DNA from: Trichomonas vaginalis G3
Taxonomy: Eukaryota; Parabasalia; Trichomonadida; Trichomonadidae
NCBI RefSeq assembly: GCF_026262505.1
Contig: NC_067203.1
Location: 13,404,392-13,468,391 of the forward strand
DNA: 64,000 nt
Direction of reading: 5' to 3'
How positions within the stretch are numbered: position 1 is the stretch's first letter; every line of letters starts with the position of its first letter. A program made the position numbers and the translations under genes. The notes beneath the pieces are model-generated. The model made no database searches. It was not told the origin of the DNA and worked only from the letters and a program-made list of their open reading frames with translations. Shown here piece by piece: positions 46,517 to 56,804 of the stretch.

Positions 46517-47251
46517 ATGAGTGAGAACAGCTGTCCTAACTCAGAGACTAAAAAGACACCAACAAAGATATCAATTGAAGAAAGACTGAAGCGTGATGAA
46601 ATTGAGCTTAATAGCCAGAAAGAACAAAATAAGATTTGCAATGAATACATTGCCAAATTCGAAGCTGATGTAATTGCACTTCAAGCAAAGCTTGAAAAGG
46701 AAAAAGAGAATACAAATGCAAGAATTCAAAAGCTTAAAGACGAGTTAAATGCTCAAATTTGTCAAATAATTGATCAAACAAGAGAGAGTGTTGAAATTGA
46801 ATCCAAAGTTCCTCTCTTCGATGTTGAAAAGTTGAAAGTTGTTAAAGGAAATACAAGTTCAATTAAAAACGCTTTATCTTCAATCAGTGAAGATTTCAAG
46901 AATGAGTTTCAGAGCTTCTTGAAAGAATTTACAGCTACTAAAGACTCTACAAAGCAGGTTCTTATGAAATTTACCGCTCAAAAATATAGCGAAACAGAAG
47001 AATCTACGAAGAATGACAACGCAAGATTACAAAAAGAGATTATATCAAGTGCGTCAGAACTAAGTCGTCAGGTAAGTAAATTATCTAAGGTTGAAATATC
47101 ACAGTCATCTCCGTCATACATGGAAAAATCTGTCAAAGAAAAAGTTTATGTAGATTCAGCTACAGATGCTCATGAAGTTCCTGAAAAAGTCGTACGACTC
47201 AGTAGCTTTGCTGCTAAATGGATGCTCCAATATCAAGAATTCTTATCATGA
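46517..47251 (+). CDS. Coiled-coil protein of unknown function (244 aa)
   Basis: Two helical halves: a coiled coil (IEERLKRDEIELNSQKEQNKICNEYIAKFEADVIALQAKLEKEKE) and, after VEKLKVVKGNTSS, another charged helix. The C-terminus VVRLSSFAAKWMLQYQEFLS is more hydrophobic and may pack against a partner. Two Cys occur near the start (SENSCPNSETKK). No family recognised. Shares its promoter motif with the previous gene, so the two may be expressed together. Confidence 0.7.
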   Translation: MSENSCPNSETKKTPTKISIEERLKRDEIELNSQKEQNKICNEYIAKFEADVIALQAKLEKEKENTNARIQKLKDELNAQICQIIDQTRESVEIESKVPLFDVEKLKVVKGNTSSIKNALSSISEDFKNEFQSFLKEFTATKDSTKQVLMKFTAQKYSETEESTKNDNARLQKEIISSASELSRQVSKLSKVEISQSSPSYMEKSVKEKVYVDSATDAHEVPEKVVRLSSFAAKWMLQYQEFLS

Positions 47252-47465
47252 ATTTACAATTATGTTCTAATAGAAGAAAAAAATCGGATTTGACACTTTA
47301 CAGTGTCAATTTTTTAAAAAATCGAAAAATAAAAATTATTCTATTTAATAGTCTTTTTGGAAAATTAGCTTTGATAAGTCTAAATATGCTGAAAGAAATG
47401 ACTTTTATTATGATTTGAAATCAAAGATTTTAACGATTATTGTAAACTAGATCCAGGCACAAACC
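47252..47465. other. Spacer
   Basis: AT-rich; a short TTGACACTTTACAGTGTCAA-type inverted repeat lies at 47,290-47,309. No gene. Confidence 0.5.
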
Positions 47466-49670
47466 ATGAATTCCCACGAGATTGAGAGGCGCGGCGACGA
47501 AATAAAGCGTCAAGCCGAGTGCCTTGAAACGGGAAGACGTGGTGATAACAGAATTGTTATTAAGCTTGGTCAATTAAGCTCTTTCTTCAGTAGAATTGCG
47601 ACAAATAAAACACCAACACCGCAAGGTAAAGAAATTTTAGCATTTCGAGGAGTAGATCCTATTAAAGCAGATGAAGTGTTAGAAAAAATCAAGAATGTTA
47701 AAAAGACACAAAAAATTGATAAACAAGAAACTGGATCGGCAACAATCAATTTTACTACCCCAGTTATCGAAGCAGATCAATTTAACCAAATTGCAATGGT
47801 TGGGGATAATCTACGTCAAAAAGCTCAAAAATCAATCGAAAAAATTAATTATCAAAACATCGAACGTGGACAAATTGGTCGTGTTCAACATCTTGATGTT
47901 GATGCTGCATTAAAACTTTCAGCAAATTCAGAAAAAGCAGAGAAATTAGCAATTGATATTAAAAAAGCGTTATTATCAGAACAAAAGTTAGATTTAGCTA
48001 AAGTACTACAAAAAACATACGATCCAGAAACCAACAGCGTCTTCTCAAGCTATTTCCGCCTATTGAAAGAAGATTCTGATCAAATTGGTTTTCTGAAGAA
48101 CCAGTATCGAATTGCAAACTTTGGCAAGCTAGAAAAAGATATAAGTCTTCATGATGTTGAAGAAATATCTCAAAAGAAGCTTCCAAAGATCGACAATTCC
48201 ATTGATCCTTATTGGAAAGTAATTTGGGTCGCATTTAGAGCCGGCCTCGATCGTATATTAAGAGAAATCAAGAGAGACAACGATAAGAAACAATTCCATC
48301 CTATAATCGATTTAATTTTACAAGAAAATCAACAAGATAATTCAAATGAAAACGGATCTATGGGATCTTTCGATGTAATGACACAAGATAATCGCAATCC
48401 TATATCAGCAACCATTGAAGATATCTGTTCTGCTCAGCAACCTTTAGAAGATGCTTCTCTCCTTGAAACTACCGAAGATTTTCTGTTCGACCAATTATAT
48501 CCAATTAAGAGATCGAGCACGCCAATCATTACTAAGAATGTCCAGCAGATTATTTGGGATGAAACGGCCCAAATTGTTCGACATAACAAAGATTTTGAAT
48601 TTACTCGTCCTCTTTTCCTTATTTTAACAGACCAGTATGATGAAGCTGCCAAGTGTCTCTTGGAATGCAACCAGCATCTCGTAGAAACTGCTCACATTTG
48701 CTTATTATTGTATCCAAAATTAAGAACACTTAAATACCTCGTTGGCGAGTTCATTGAGAAGTATGTTACAATTCTTGGCGAGGAATATTCCGATGTTGCC
48801 GCATTTTACCTTGCATATCTCACTTTACAAAAGGATTCCGACCCAACACCGGTCAATAGAGTTCACCGCTACTTAGTTAATCATCCGATGTTAACTATAC
48901 CTCATGAATTTGTCAAGAATTTCAAGAATTGTATTCCGGATTATAATACTTTCGTAGATGACTCGAAAGATAAGGAAGCTTTGGCCAACGCCATCATTGT
49001 GCTATCTGTTCTAGAGAGATATGACCGATTCGACTACATTGATCATGATAAAAACAAAATTAACGCTCAAAATGGCGAAGATGGTAAGAATAATGATGGT
49101 AGTGAACAAGATAAGATCAATCTTAAGGATTGCCTCAAAATTATTCCAGAAGATAAATTATTAATTCTCACAGAAACGTTATCTCGTGATGTAGTGAAGA
49201 ACCATTACGAGATGTGTCCTTATCTTGCTGGTTTGGCCCAAAAAACAGCCACACTTTGCTTATCCAGGGCAAATACACTTCCTGATACCGAAAAGTATAG
49301 ATTATTCGATGTTTCAACGAAGATATTCGAAGAAGATGATGTTGAGAAACCTCTTGTTTATAGCTATTTCGATTTATACCTTGGATTCCTTGAAAATGAC
49401 CAAGAAAGAATCGAAAAAGTCATTGAACAAGAAGAAATCTTCCCAAGGACTAAAGATGATATCAAGCCAACATTAGAAAACATTAAGGCATCTAAGGTGG
49501 ACCCTTACGGAACAATGATTGGAGAAACAACTGCGAAAACAATAATTTATCTTATCAAATCTAATGAAGATCCTGATTTATTGAATGTTCTGTTTTATTA
49601 TATTAATTTCTTAAGAGTTTCGAATGAAACTCACCAGCATATCATGGCTTTAAAGCTAGAGCGTAAATAA
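47466..49670 (+). CDS. NUP93: Nup93/Nic96-like nucleoporin (734 aa)
   Basis: An alpha-helical protein. The N-terminal part (GRRGDNRIVIKLGQLSSFFSRI...EILAFRGVDPIKADEVL) resembles the Nup93 pattern of a short helical region followed by the LLGSRGLDI-type motif. The middle has DPYWKVIWVAFRAGLDRIL and, later, FTRPLFLILTDQYDEAAKCLLE, which fit the Nic96 domain in which paired helices form a J-shaped solenoid. In other eukaryotes Nup93 scaffolds the inner ring of the nuclear pore. Length is somewhat below the usual 800. The start MNSHEIERRGDE lies in a GC-richer stretch; an upstream initiator is not evident. Confidence 0.72.
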   Translation: MNSHEIERRGDEIKRQAECLETGRRGDNRIVIKLGQLSSFFSRIATNKTPTPQGKEILAFRGVDPIKADEVLEKIKNVKKTQKIDKQETGSATINFTTPVIEADQFNQIAMVGDNLRQKAQKSIEKINYQNIERGQIGRVQHLDVDAALKLSANSEKAEKLAIDIKKALLSEQKLDLAKVLQKTYDPETNSVFSSYFRLLKEDSDQIGFLKNQYRIANFGKLEKDISLHDVEEISQKKLPKIDNSIDPYWKVIWVAFRAGLDRILREIKRDNDKKQFHPIIDLILQENQQDNSNENGSMGSFDVMTQDNRNPISATIEDICSAQQPLEDASLLETTEDFLFDQLYPIKRSSTPIITKNVQQIIWDETAQIVRHNKDFEFTRPLFLILTDQYDEAAKCLLECNQHLVETAHICLLLYPKLRTLKYLVGEFIEKYVTILGEEYSDVAAFYLAYLTLQKDSDPTPVNRVHRYLVNHPMLTIPHEFVKNFKNCIPDYNTFVDDSKDKEALANAIIVLSVLERYDRFDYIDHDKNKINAQNGEDGKNNDGSEQDKINLKDCLKIIPEDKLLILTETLSRDVVKNHYEMCPYLAGLAQKTATLCLSRANTLPDTEKYRLFDVSTKIFEEDDVEKPLVYSYFDLYLGFLENDQERIEKVIEQEEIFPRTKDDIKPTLENIKASKVDPYGTMIGETTAKTIIYLIKSNEDPDLLNVLFYYINFLRVSNETHQHIMALKLERK

Positions 49671-50061
49671 TATATTATTTTTATATATATAATTGGATTT
49701 TTTATACAAAATAATTACTATTTTTAAGGAGGAGAATATGGTGATCTAAGATCATACAAATTTCTTTTCAAGCCTAAAATTTTATAATGAAATTCTTTTG
49801 AAACTTACGATTACCCTCTCTTTTTGAAATCAGATGGGAAAGCATCGTATTCTCTATCAATGATCAAATAATCTGAATATTCAATTAATTTGATTCAAGA
49901 TATAAGTTTTCATAATTCATGTGGCATACTCATAAAAAGATTTAAGAATAATGCCACATGAAAAACACAATTTCTCATAATTTTCAATCTTCTAAAAAAA
50001 AATGGCGGAATATCGGTGAAAATTTACTTTTATTCAGGTAACATAGTATATGCTTACATTT
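49671..50061. other. Convergent spacer
   Basis: AT-rich; CATGTGGCAT...ATGCCACATG at 49,918-49,961 is an inverted repeat with 10-base arms and a loop of about 25. No gene. Confidence 0.5.
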
Positions 50062-50337
50062 TTATGATAGTAATTGAGCAAGTGGTATCTCCTTTACTTT
50101 ATCAATATATTCTTTTTTCTCTTCTTTTGAATATTTATTAAACCATTCGTATTTAAGAGTCTCTATATCATCAGGGGAAGAGGCTCCCGTATCTATCAAA
50201 AATAGCTCAAAACCTTTGGCATCGTAAATGGCCTTTGCAGTTTTTTTGTATGCTTTGTTTAACGTTTGATTGATATCCTTGATCAGATTTGTTGCCTCGC
50301 CAATCAGCTCATCGATATTAAGAGTTTCGGTGCTCAT
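50062..50337 (-). CDS. Small acidic/basic protein of unknown function (91 aa)
   Basis: Reads MSTETLNIDELIGEATNLIKDINQTLNKAYKKTAKAIYDAKGFELFLIDTGASSPDDIETLKYEWFNKYSKEEKKEYIDKVKEIPLAQLLS-like helices; composition is that of a real soluble protein (balanced Lys/Glu, amphipathic helices, one Trp). Not recognised. It stands alone next to a 3.8-kb gene-free region. Confidence 0.55.
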   Translation of the reverse strand: MSTETLNIDELIGEATNLIKDINQTLNKAYKKTAKAIYDAKGFELFLIDTGASSPDDIETLKYEWFNKYSKEEKKEYIDKVKEIPLAQLLS

Positions 50338-51306
50338 AAGATGCTATTTATTTGAAGTGAACTTGGGAAAGTCAAAAATGAAAATAAAAAAATGAAATTG
50401 GTATTATTATATAGATTGCATGGTATAGCATATATTAGTTTAAGGCACCAAGTTCATAAATTTTGTGGGGTCTAAAATCCTTAGAGGTAGGGCAACGATA
50501 GGTCAAAAAGGCTTCTCTGATAGATTTCCTTGCCTTTTGGATATGCTATAATATATAGCCTAGCATGATAGGATATGATGTCAAAAGTTAGAACATAACT
50601 TAGGATCTTGAGAAAAATGAAAAACAAAAATTACATAAAAAAAGAAAAATTTTATCTAATTTGTTTTTTTGGACCGAATAAGTAATTTTATTGAATTTCA
50701 ATACGACACATAGATTTTTTTATTAGTAATAAATATAATGGTTTACTATTAACAAGGAACCTAAACTAATGAAAATTTGATTTCAAATATTGTATATGAT
50801 TATCATAGATTACCAAAATATATTGCTATTTATGAGGATATAATATTGATTATTAGTAAATCGTATAAATTTAATAAATATACCATGAATATTGAATGAA
50901 TTTCTTGATTCATAGGGGTAAAACGCGCTTTTATATGATTTAGACAGAGAATTTATGAGATGTAAATAACACAATAAAGGTTTATATTGAATATTTTCTA
51001 AAAATAAATCGAAATTATAAAAAACAATACATTTATTCATTGAAACTACTTGGACAAATATGAAACAAGCATTCAGGCAATACTTTTGAGACTTCAACGC
51101 ATCTGATAATTTTTATATAACTTCACCTCTTATGCTTAGAGTGGAGGTATTGAGATCGTATAAGTATAGATGAGCTCACATTCAGATATGATGTGTGAAC
51201 TTCTGTTTTCACTGCAATTTTGAATCAGAATAAACTCAAAACAAGAATAAAATGATATACTCACTCTCTAAATGTGTTCGAGATTTAAAGTTGTATGAAT
51301 AAAACG

Positions 51307-51355
51307 ATTCATCTTTCGAAGCCTCCCATTTAATGAGAGACTTCGAAAGATGAAT
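51307..51355. repeat. Long hairpin (15-bp perfect arms)
   Basis: ATTCATCTTTCGAAG and its complement enclose a 19-base interval that itself can pair partly (CCTCCCAT/ATGAGAG). Confidence 0.9.
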
Positions 51356-51505
51356 GTATTCATGTAGATGAAATACTATATATGACCATGTGTGATACTA
51401 AAGATATCAAAATGTTCATTTTTAAGTGCAATAGAAGGGTTATCTCTCGTAAAATCTCAATTTAAGGAAGATTTAGAAAGAACTCCTTTCCTAAGTAGAT
51501 AGTGT

Positions 51506-51775
51506 GTGGTTTCTGTCTTTTGGTTGATCAGGAACTATGAAATTAAGTCGGACAGAAAGAAGTTCTTTCCAAAACAGACTCCAAATGAGTTGTTCGAAAA
51601 GAACTTCCTTCTGTATATGGATAATTGTAGTTACCGCACTGAAGTATGTGATTGTGATGATGGAGTTCTCGATAAATCTAAAATCGGATTAAGATTAATT
51701 GAAAACTCAAGTAATTCTTTGAAATCTTGTGTTGTCTGGCACTATAATAACCAAAGAATGAGAATATTATGTTGA
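51506..51775 (+). pseudogene. Possible gene remnant in the desert
   Basis: An 89-codon frame, with KKFFPKQTPNELFEKNFLLYMDNCSYRTEVCDCDDGVLDKSKIGLRLIENSS. It looks more like decayed coding sequence than random AT-rich DNA, since it is less AT-rich than its surroundings, but it has no recognised relative. It could be a degraded transposon protein within the 21-bp-repeat interval. Confidence 0.3.
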
Positions 51776-51790
51776 ATGATGAGTACGTGT

Positions 51791-51808
51791 GCTCGGCATT
51801 CGCCGAGC
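51791..51808. repeat. GC-rich 7-bp-stem hairpin
   Basis: GCTCGGC ATTC GCCGAGC, in AT-rich surroundings; same type as the hairpins at 14,831 and 34,842. Confidence 0.9.
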
Positions 51809-54176
51809 GAATTGAGTTTAACGTACTATGAAAAGTGACAAATTTGGGCTTTTTTTCCTAGGGTTATGATCTCTTCCTTTCTGCTCAATACGACAGAAAT
51901 GAAAGAATGAATTTGTACTCCCTAATTGATTACTACAATCTGTATCTATCTTTAACATAGAATTAGCTGCATTGTGATTTATACTCCAGAATTATTCAAT
52001 TTAAGATCAACCTCGTAAATTTTAATCATATTGCACCAATACTCCTACGTTGAGATAAGAACATGATTATACATACCAAAGCCCCATATTAAAAATCAAA
52101 ATTTAGCACCTCCATTATGCAACCACATTATTCGTCGCAAATAAGTATATTTACGCATATTATGATGCATATTCACACAACTCGTATACATGAAAAGTTA
52201 TTAAAATCAGACAAAATTATTGCAATAAGGAAAAAAAAACAACTTTATTATATATGTTAGTAATGAATTACAAATATTTCTACAAAGAATGCTCAATACT
52301 TCATATAATCTTCGAATATTTCTTATTACAAGTTAATACATTTTGACTCGAACATGATAAACAAAAGCTGACACGCTGATTACTACATTTATGAAAATAT
52401 AGTACGTTTCCATTCATCTGTTTACTTGTTTTTGTTGGAATAAAATCATTTTTTTTTCTTTCATGAAATAAGAATTTTGCTGCGAAAGCAATATCTCTAA
52501 CAATAATTAATACATTACGTCAACTCTGGAATGAGTATTTATCAAATATGATATCAAAATCAAAAATTAGTTGTTTTTTATGAGTAAAAACGATGTAAAT
52601 TGATTATTTGACTAATTATCAAATACTTTGATTTTCCAAATTTTTTTCGAAATTGATTTTTTCATGTGAAAATTCAAATTGTTTAATTTCATTTTTGAAA
52701 TTTTGAATTTTTTTTGGAATTTTGAGTTGATCAATTCAGCAGAATTGATAATGCTATTGCTTTAGGGCATACCACAAGGTGATGAATAAAAGGTGAACAT
52801 TAACAAATTATTTTAAATCACAAATATCATCCTCATCAACTTTAATTCTAAAAAGAACTGTACTGAATTATGAAAATGCATGATTTACATTATTAAAATC
52901 TTTGAATGAAAATAGTACAAGATAAGTTTTTATTCATTTTTAATTAGATTTAAACGAAAAACTACTCCATATTAAAATTTAAGTCGAGAAATCGTATTTT
53001 GTTCTTATTTGTTAGCATTTTGTAGACATTCTAATCTTGAATTAATTTGTTACATGATATTATTAACAAATTTAACTGAAAAAATATGTTAATATGGAAT
53101 AAACCATGATTATATAAGCTATCAATGCTATATATACATATGTAAAAGATTCATATTAACTCAATTAACAAAAATGATAGATTTTCATAAAGGTTCAATC
53201 TAGGTTCGTCCGAAAATTTTGATTTTTATATAGAAGACATAGTTTCATATACATAATTAAATTTTCAAACAAATTTGATCATACCATTTATTAAGCAGGA
53301 TAGTATATTAATTACTATCAGTATAAAAATATAAAAATGATTATATTTAATTATTGCATAATTTAGTCAAAGAGTTATAAGCCTCAAGTGATCGTTATCA
53401 CCTTCAATGCACGTATACTTTATTGATTCATAGATATTTAATCTATGTTTGACATGTTGTTGTCGTCATTCGTTTTGTTCCCATTCTTCCTAAGTTAGAA
53501 TTAGAGAATACACCATCCACATCATCTAATTTGGTCCTCAGCGATAGATTGGTTCATTTTGGAGGAGTCCCATCAGACAGTTTTCGAGCACCAAATATCA
53601 AATTTTAATGTATACAAATCTTTAGTGATTTATCTCTTTTATGATGAGTAAAAGGTTTCTGCTCATCAACATTTGATTTCCGACATATATGATTTCTAAT
53701 TGCAATTATTTACTTTCTTTTTATAATCTAACTCTGTGACTCATACCATAAATTAATTATTGGAAAGTGTCAATATGTTTGGCACAACGCATGGCGGAAG
53801 ATACCAAACCATGCAGGGAATATGATACGTTTAAGATCTCCGAACTTTTTTCCAAAAATTTTCTATCGTTGCCCTACCTCTAAATCCTTTTTTCCAAGGA
53901 TATAGCAGTGTTTCCATTCAATTAAAATATATTTACTATATGAAGTAGTCCATATGTGTGCATAGTACCATAGGCAGTTTCTGCTTAAGCTGTTCAGATA
54001 GCAAGATAAAGACATCCAAAAATAAGATTTAATGATTATGGAGCCTTATATATATAAAATTACTGGGTATTATATTTGGAGCTGTAGATAATTAATATAC
54101 TTCCAAGCGCCTCGTATTGTGATGTGTAGGCATTTAAAAAACAGGTAAATGTTAATCATAAAATAAAACAAACAAT

Positions 54177-54872
54177 TTATTGGTTTTTGACAACATTAAT
54201 TAGTTCTGTGACTGGTTGTCTACATACAGGACAAATTGTGGACATTGCAGCAAATTTCAGGCTGCATTGTTGGCACATTGAGCAATGTCTGCATGGAAGA
54301 GATATAACTGTGGCTGGTTCTGAAAAACATATTAAGCATGTGTTTTGATCATTATTATCATTATCAAATGCTTGATCTTGACAAAATACTTTTGTAATTT
54401 CTAGTTTTTCATCTCCAGAGTAAATAGTATCGCTAACAAGTATTGGTTGAGAGTTTCTTTTAATAGTAAAAGAAAATACTCGTAAAAATTTTGGATCTCG
54501 ATTTGAAAATGTAAATTTAACATCGAATTTCTCGCCTGGAGGACGTTCAAATGTATATATTTGATCATTTCCAGGTCCGAAAGAGTAATTGTTAGAATAC
54601 GAATCATTCGTTATTAGCATATCGCCCGATTCTGAAGCTGAGAATGCAATTGATAGTTTATCAACTTTAATTGATGGAAAAGCGCATGAAGGAAGCCCTA
54701 TTGGGCTATACACATCTCTTGCGACTTCTTCTCGAATTGGAATTACTGTACTGACTCCAATTTCTTTAAGATGGTTCGCTATTTCTTCATCAAGAACCTC
54801 TGAAACTTCGCGTGGTTCGCCGCCCCCTAAAAAAGCAAAGTTCTGTCCGGGAATCCCGATTACCGATCCCAT
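54177..54872 (-). CDS. MGRN1/LOG2-like RING E3 ubiquitin ligase (231 aa)
   Basis: The C-terminus is a C3HC4 RING: CLICFSEPATVISLPCRHCSMCQQCSLKF...CPVCRQPV. Upstream lies a beta-rich region (DKLSIAFSASESGDMLI...VKFTFSNRDPKFLRVFSFTIKRNS) resembling the DAR2 domain that precedes the RING in Mahogunin (MGRN1) and plant LOG2. The start MGSVIGIPGQ is chosen because a TCACTTTT initiator lies 12-19 bases before it; an earlier in-frame Met lies before the initiator. A Gly at position 2 could be myristoylated, as in LOG2 proteins. Likely a membrane-attached E3 acting on endosomal or surface proteins. Confidence 0.82.
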   Translation of the reverse strand: MGSVIGIPGQNFAFLGGGEPREVSEVLDEEIANHLKEIGVSTVIPIREEVARDVYSPIGLPSCAFPSIKVDKLSIAFSASESGDMLITNDSYSNNYSFGPGNDQIYTFERPPGEKFDVKFTFSNRDPKFLRVFSFTIKRNSQPILVSDTIYSGDEKLEITKVFCQDQAFDNDNNDQNTCLICFSEPATVISLPCRHCSMCQQCSLKFAAMSTICPVCRQPVTELINVVKNQ

Positions 54873-54883
54873 CGAACTTTTGC

Positions 54884-54891
54884 AAAAGTGA
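54884..54891 (-). promoter_or_regulatory. Trichomonad Inr for the RING gene
   Basis: Minus-strand TCACTTTT; +1 at 54,889 gives a 17-nt leader to the Met at 54,872. Confidence 0.65.
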
Positions 54892-55121
54892 TGAGTAAAA
54901 AGCATATTTAATTAACATAGGATTTTTAATCAATAACAAACAATTTAAATTTAATGATCGCAATTTAATTTTGTTCACTAATTGAATTTTAAATTCCCTC
55001 TTTTAGTGAGCTTTAATATGGGGTTATTAATATATTTGATGGAAATCATGTGAAAATAAAAAACAAAAAATCATGACAAGAAATAAAACAAAAGGATACG
55101 TATTTTCAGATTGATTTGATT

Positions 55122-56804
55122 CTAATCAAGTTTGGCATTTGAGAAAATGAAATTAATAAAGTTCTTTGTAGAAATAAATCCAATTCCTCCATAAGATAAC
55201 CCAAACATCAAAGAAATGAGCAATGATCTTGTTAAGAAAACAGTTGCACTTATATATGATCTGATTTCAAACTTAAATAAATAAAAATAAAGTGAATAAA
55301 TAAAAATTGGAATCATTGCTGCTGCCGGAGCAGCAAATGAGATCCATTGCCAATGATAGTTCTCATTATGTATTCTAAAGTATATAAAACAAATAGATGC
55401 GCAAGCTGCAACAATATTTGACGTCAATGTAGATATAAAAAGTCCTGCGAATGAGTCACATGGTTTCTTAAGCCAAATGAAATTATTCAGATAGAATAAT
55501 TCCGGTAAAATTGAAGAACAAACAAAAATTGTTATAAAAATGCAGCCTGAAAATCCAGACAAGTACCATGGTTGCGGAGGTATTGTGTGTGGTACAAGGG
55601 CTGTATCAAAGCTATTTCTTTGCAAATTATATTTATAAGATATTGCTCCTGAAATTGTTGAAATAAAGAGACATGGGAAACATATAAATGATATAAGCAT
55701 CGTAACTGTGGATAAAGAAATGGAATATGGTGATGAATAGTTTGTAAAGAAATTAATTGATAATAAAATCATTAAATAGCAAGTAAATGGTAATATAACT
55801 GATGACAGAACAATTCTAAGCCATTTCTTATCAGAAAATAGAATTGATAATGATGATGAAAACCAACCTGAAATTATTGATGAAAATACATATGCAATTA
55901 TGAAAGCTTGTATATAGCGGGTAGAATTATGGTCCTTGTTAAATGCATATGCATAAAAAGTTACGGATATTAATGTGATTAAGCAACTCATTCCATGAGA
56001 AACAAAATTAGCGAGTAAAAAATGATATTGAGGAGCATAAAACATGTCTCCATGTAACAGCATCCATCCTTTGTCAGAAGTCATCAAAAGATCGAAATCT
56101 TCATTATGAGTAGAAGGATGTTCGAATTCCGATTTCATTTGATTGTATATTGTTATTACTAATGAAATAAATAGTAATGCTTGAACAATACTACAGATTG
56201 AAGCATATTTTCTCAAAAGATGATCAACGAAATAATCATTGTTCGTATTAGGTGTCGGAGGACGCCCTTGTATGTATTTTGTAGAATAAACAAACTTGAT
56301 TTGATCAGATGGTTTAACTTCTGTTAAATTTGACAAATTCAAAGTGAAATCAACAATCTGCATTCCATTAGTGTATATCGTAAAATAGAATGTTGTGTAT
56401 AATTTGAGTTCTGATTGATTCGTTGTTCCAATTGGAACAAATTTTGTATTCTGATCAATTGTTATTTGATAGTTTTTGTGGGTAATTATTAGATTTTTAA
56501 GTATTTCTGTATCAGCTGATGTAATATTCATAGTTGCAAGTTCAATATTTGATTGGTCATGATCAAAATAAAGATGAAATCCGATATCAATCCCGTTGTT
56601 AGCAATAACTTTATCTGATATGGAAAGTTTTGGTTTAACTCTATCTTTAACCTGAATAGTGTTAAAAAATGGAATTGATAAAAGAAAGATATCCTCAGAA
56701 GGGGCACCTTGAATACCAATATTATTTGCATATCCGATAATGGTTTCATTATCTAGATAAGAATGAGATCCTGAGTAAGAAAGGATAACAAGATAATGAA
56801 GCAT
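55122..56804 (-). CDS. TM9SF/nonaspanin (EMP70 family) membrane protein (560 aa)
   Basis: A short hydrophobic start (MLHYLVILSYSGSHS) may be a signal peptide. A luminal region of about 200 residues precedes nine membrane helices. Family hallmarks are DKGWMLLHGDMFYAPQY (human GWKLVHGDVFRPP), the IPPQPWYLS motif, NENYHWQWISFAAPAA, and the C-terminal SYGGIGF...KLD. The final KLD fits the KXD/E signal that retains these proteins in the Golgi. TM9 proteins act in sorting of glycine-rich transmembrane domains and in cell adhesion/phagocytosis. Slightly shorter than the usual 580-650. Confidence 0.88.
   Translation of the reverse strand: MLHYLVILSYSGSHSYLDNETIIGYANNIGIQGAPSEDIFLLSIPFFNTIQVKDRVKPKLSISDKVIANNGIDIGFHLYFDHDQSNIELATMNITSADTEILKNLIITHKNYQITIDQNTKFVPIGTTNQSELKLYTTFYFTIYTNGMQIVDFTLNLSNLTEVKPSDQIKFVYSTKYIQGRPPTPNTNNDYFVDHLLRKYASICSIVQALLFISLVITIYNQMKSEFEHPSTHNEDFDLLMTSDKGWMLLHGDMFYAPQYHFLLANFVSHGMSCLITLISVTFYAYAFNKDHNSTRYIQAFIIAYVFSSIISGWFSSSLSILFSDKKWLRIVLSSVILPFTCYLMILLSINFFTNYSSPYSISLSTVTMLISFICFPCLFISTISGAISYKYNLQRNSFDTALVPHTIPPQPWYLSGFSGCIFITIFVCSSILPELFYLNNFIWLKKPCDSFAGLFISTLTSNIVAACASICFIYFRIHNENYHWQWISFAAPAAAMIPIFIYSLYFYLFKFEIRSYISATVFLTRSLLISLMFGLSYGGIGFISTKNFINFIFSNAKLD

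Larger units (their letters stand above)
50481..53883. repeat. 21-bp inverted repeat pair flanking 3.4 kb
   Basis: TTAGAGGTAGGGCAACGATA(G) at 50,481-50,501 recurs in reverse complement at 53,863-53,883, exact over 21 bases. Confidence 0.9.
50338..54176. other. 3.8-kb gene desert
   Basis: Very AT-rich. It contains a 21-bp inverted repeat at its ends (50,481-50,501 and 53,863-53,883), a long hairpin at 51,307-51,355, a GC-rich hairpin at 51,791-51,808 and a short open frame at 51,506-51,775 (YMDNCSYRTEVCDCDDGV) that is probably a gene remnant. No intact gene recognised. Confidence 0.65.
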
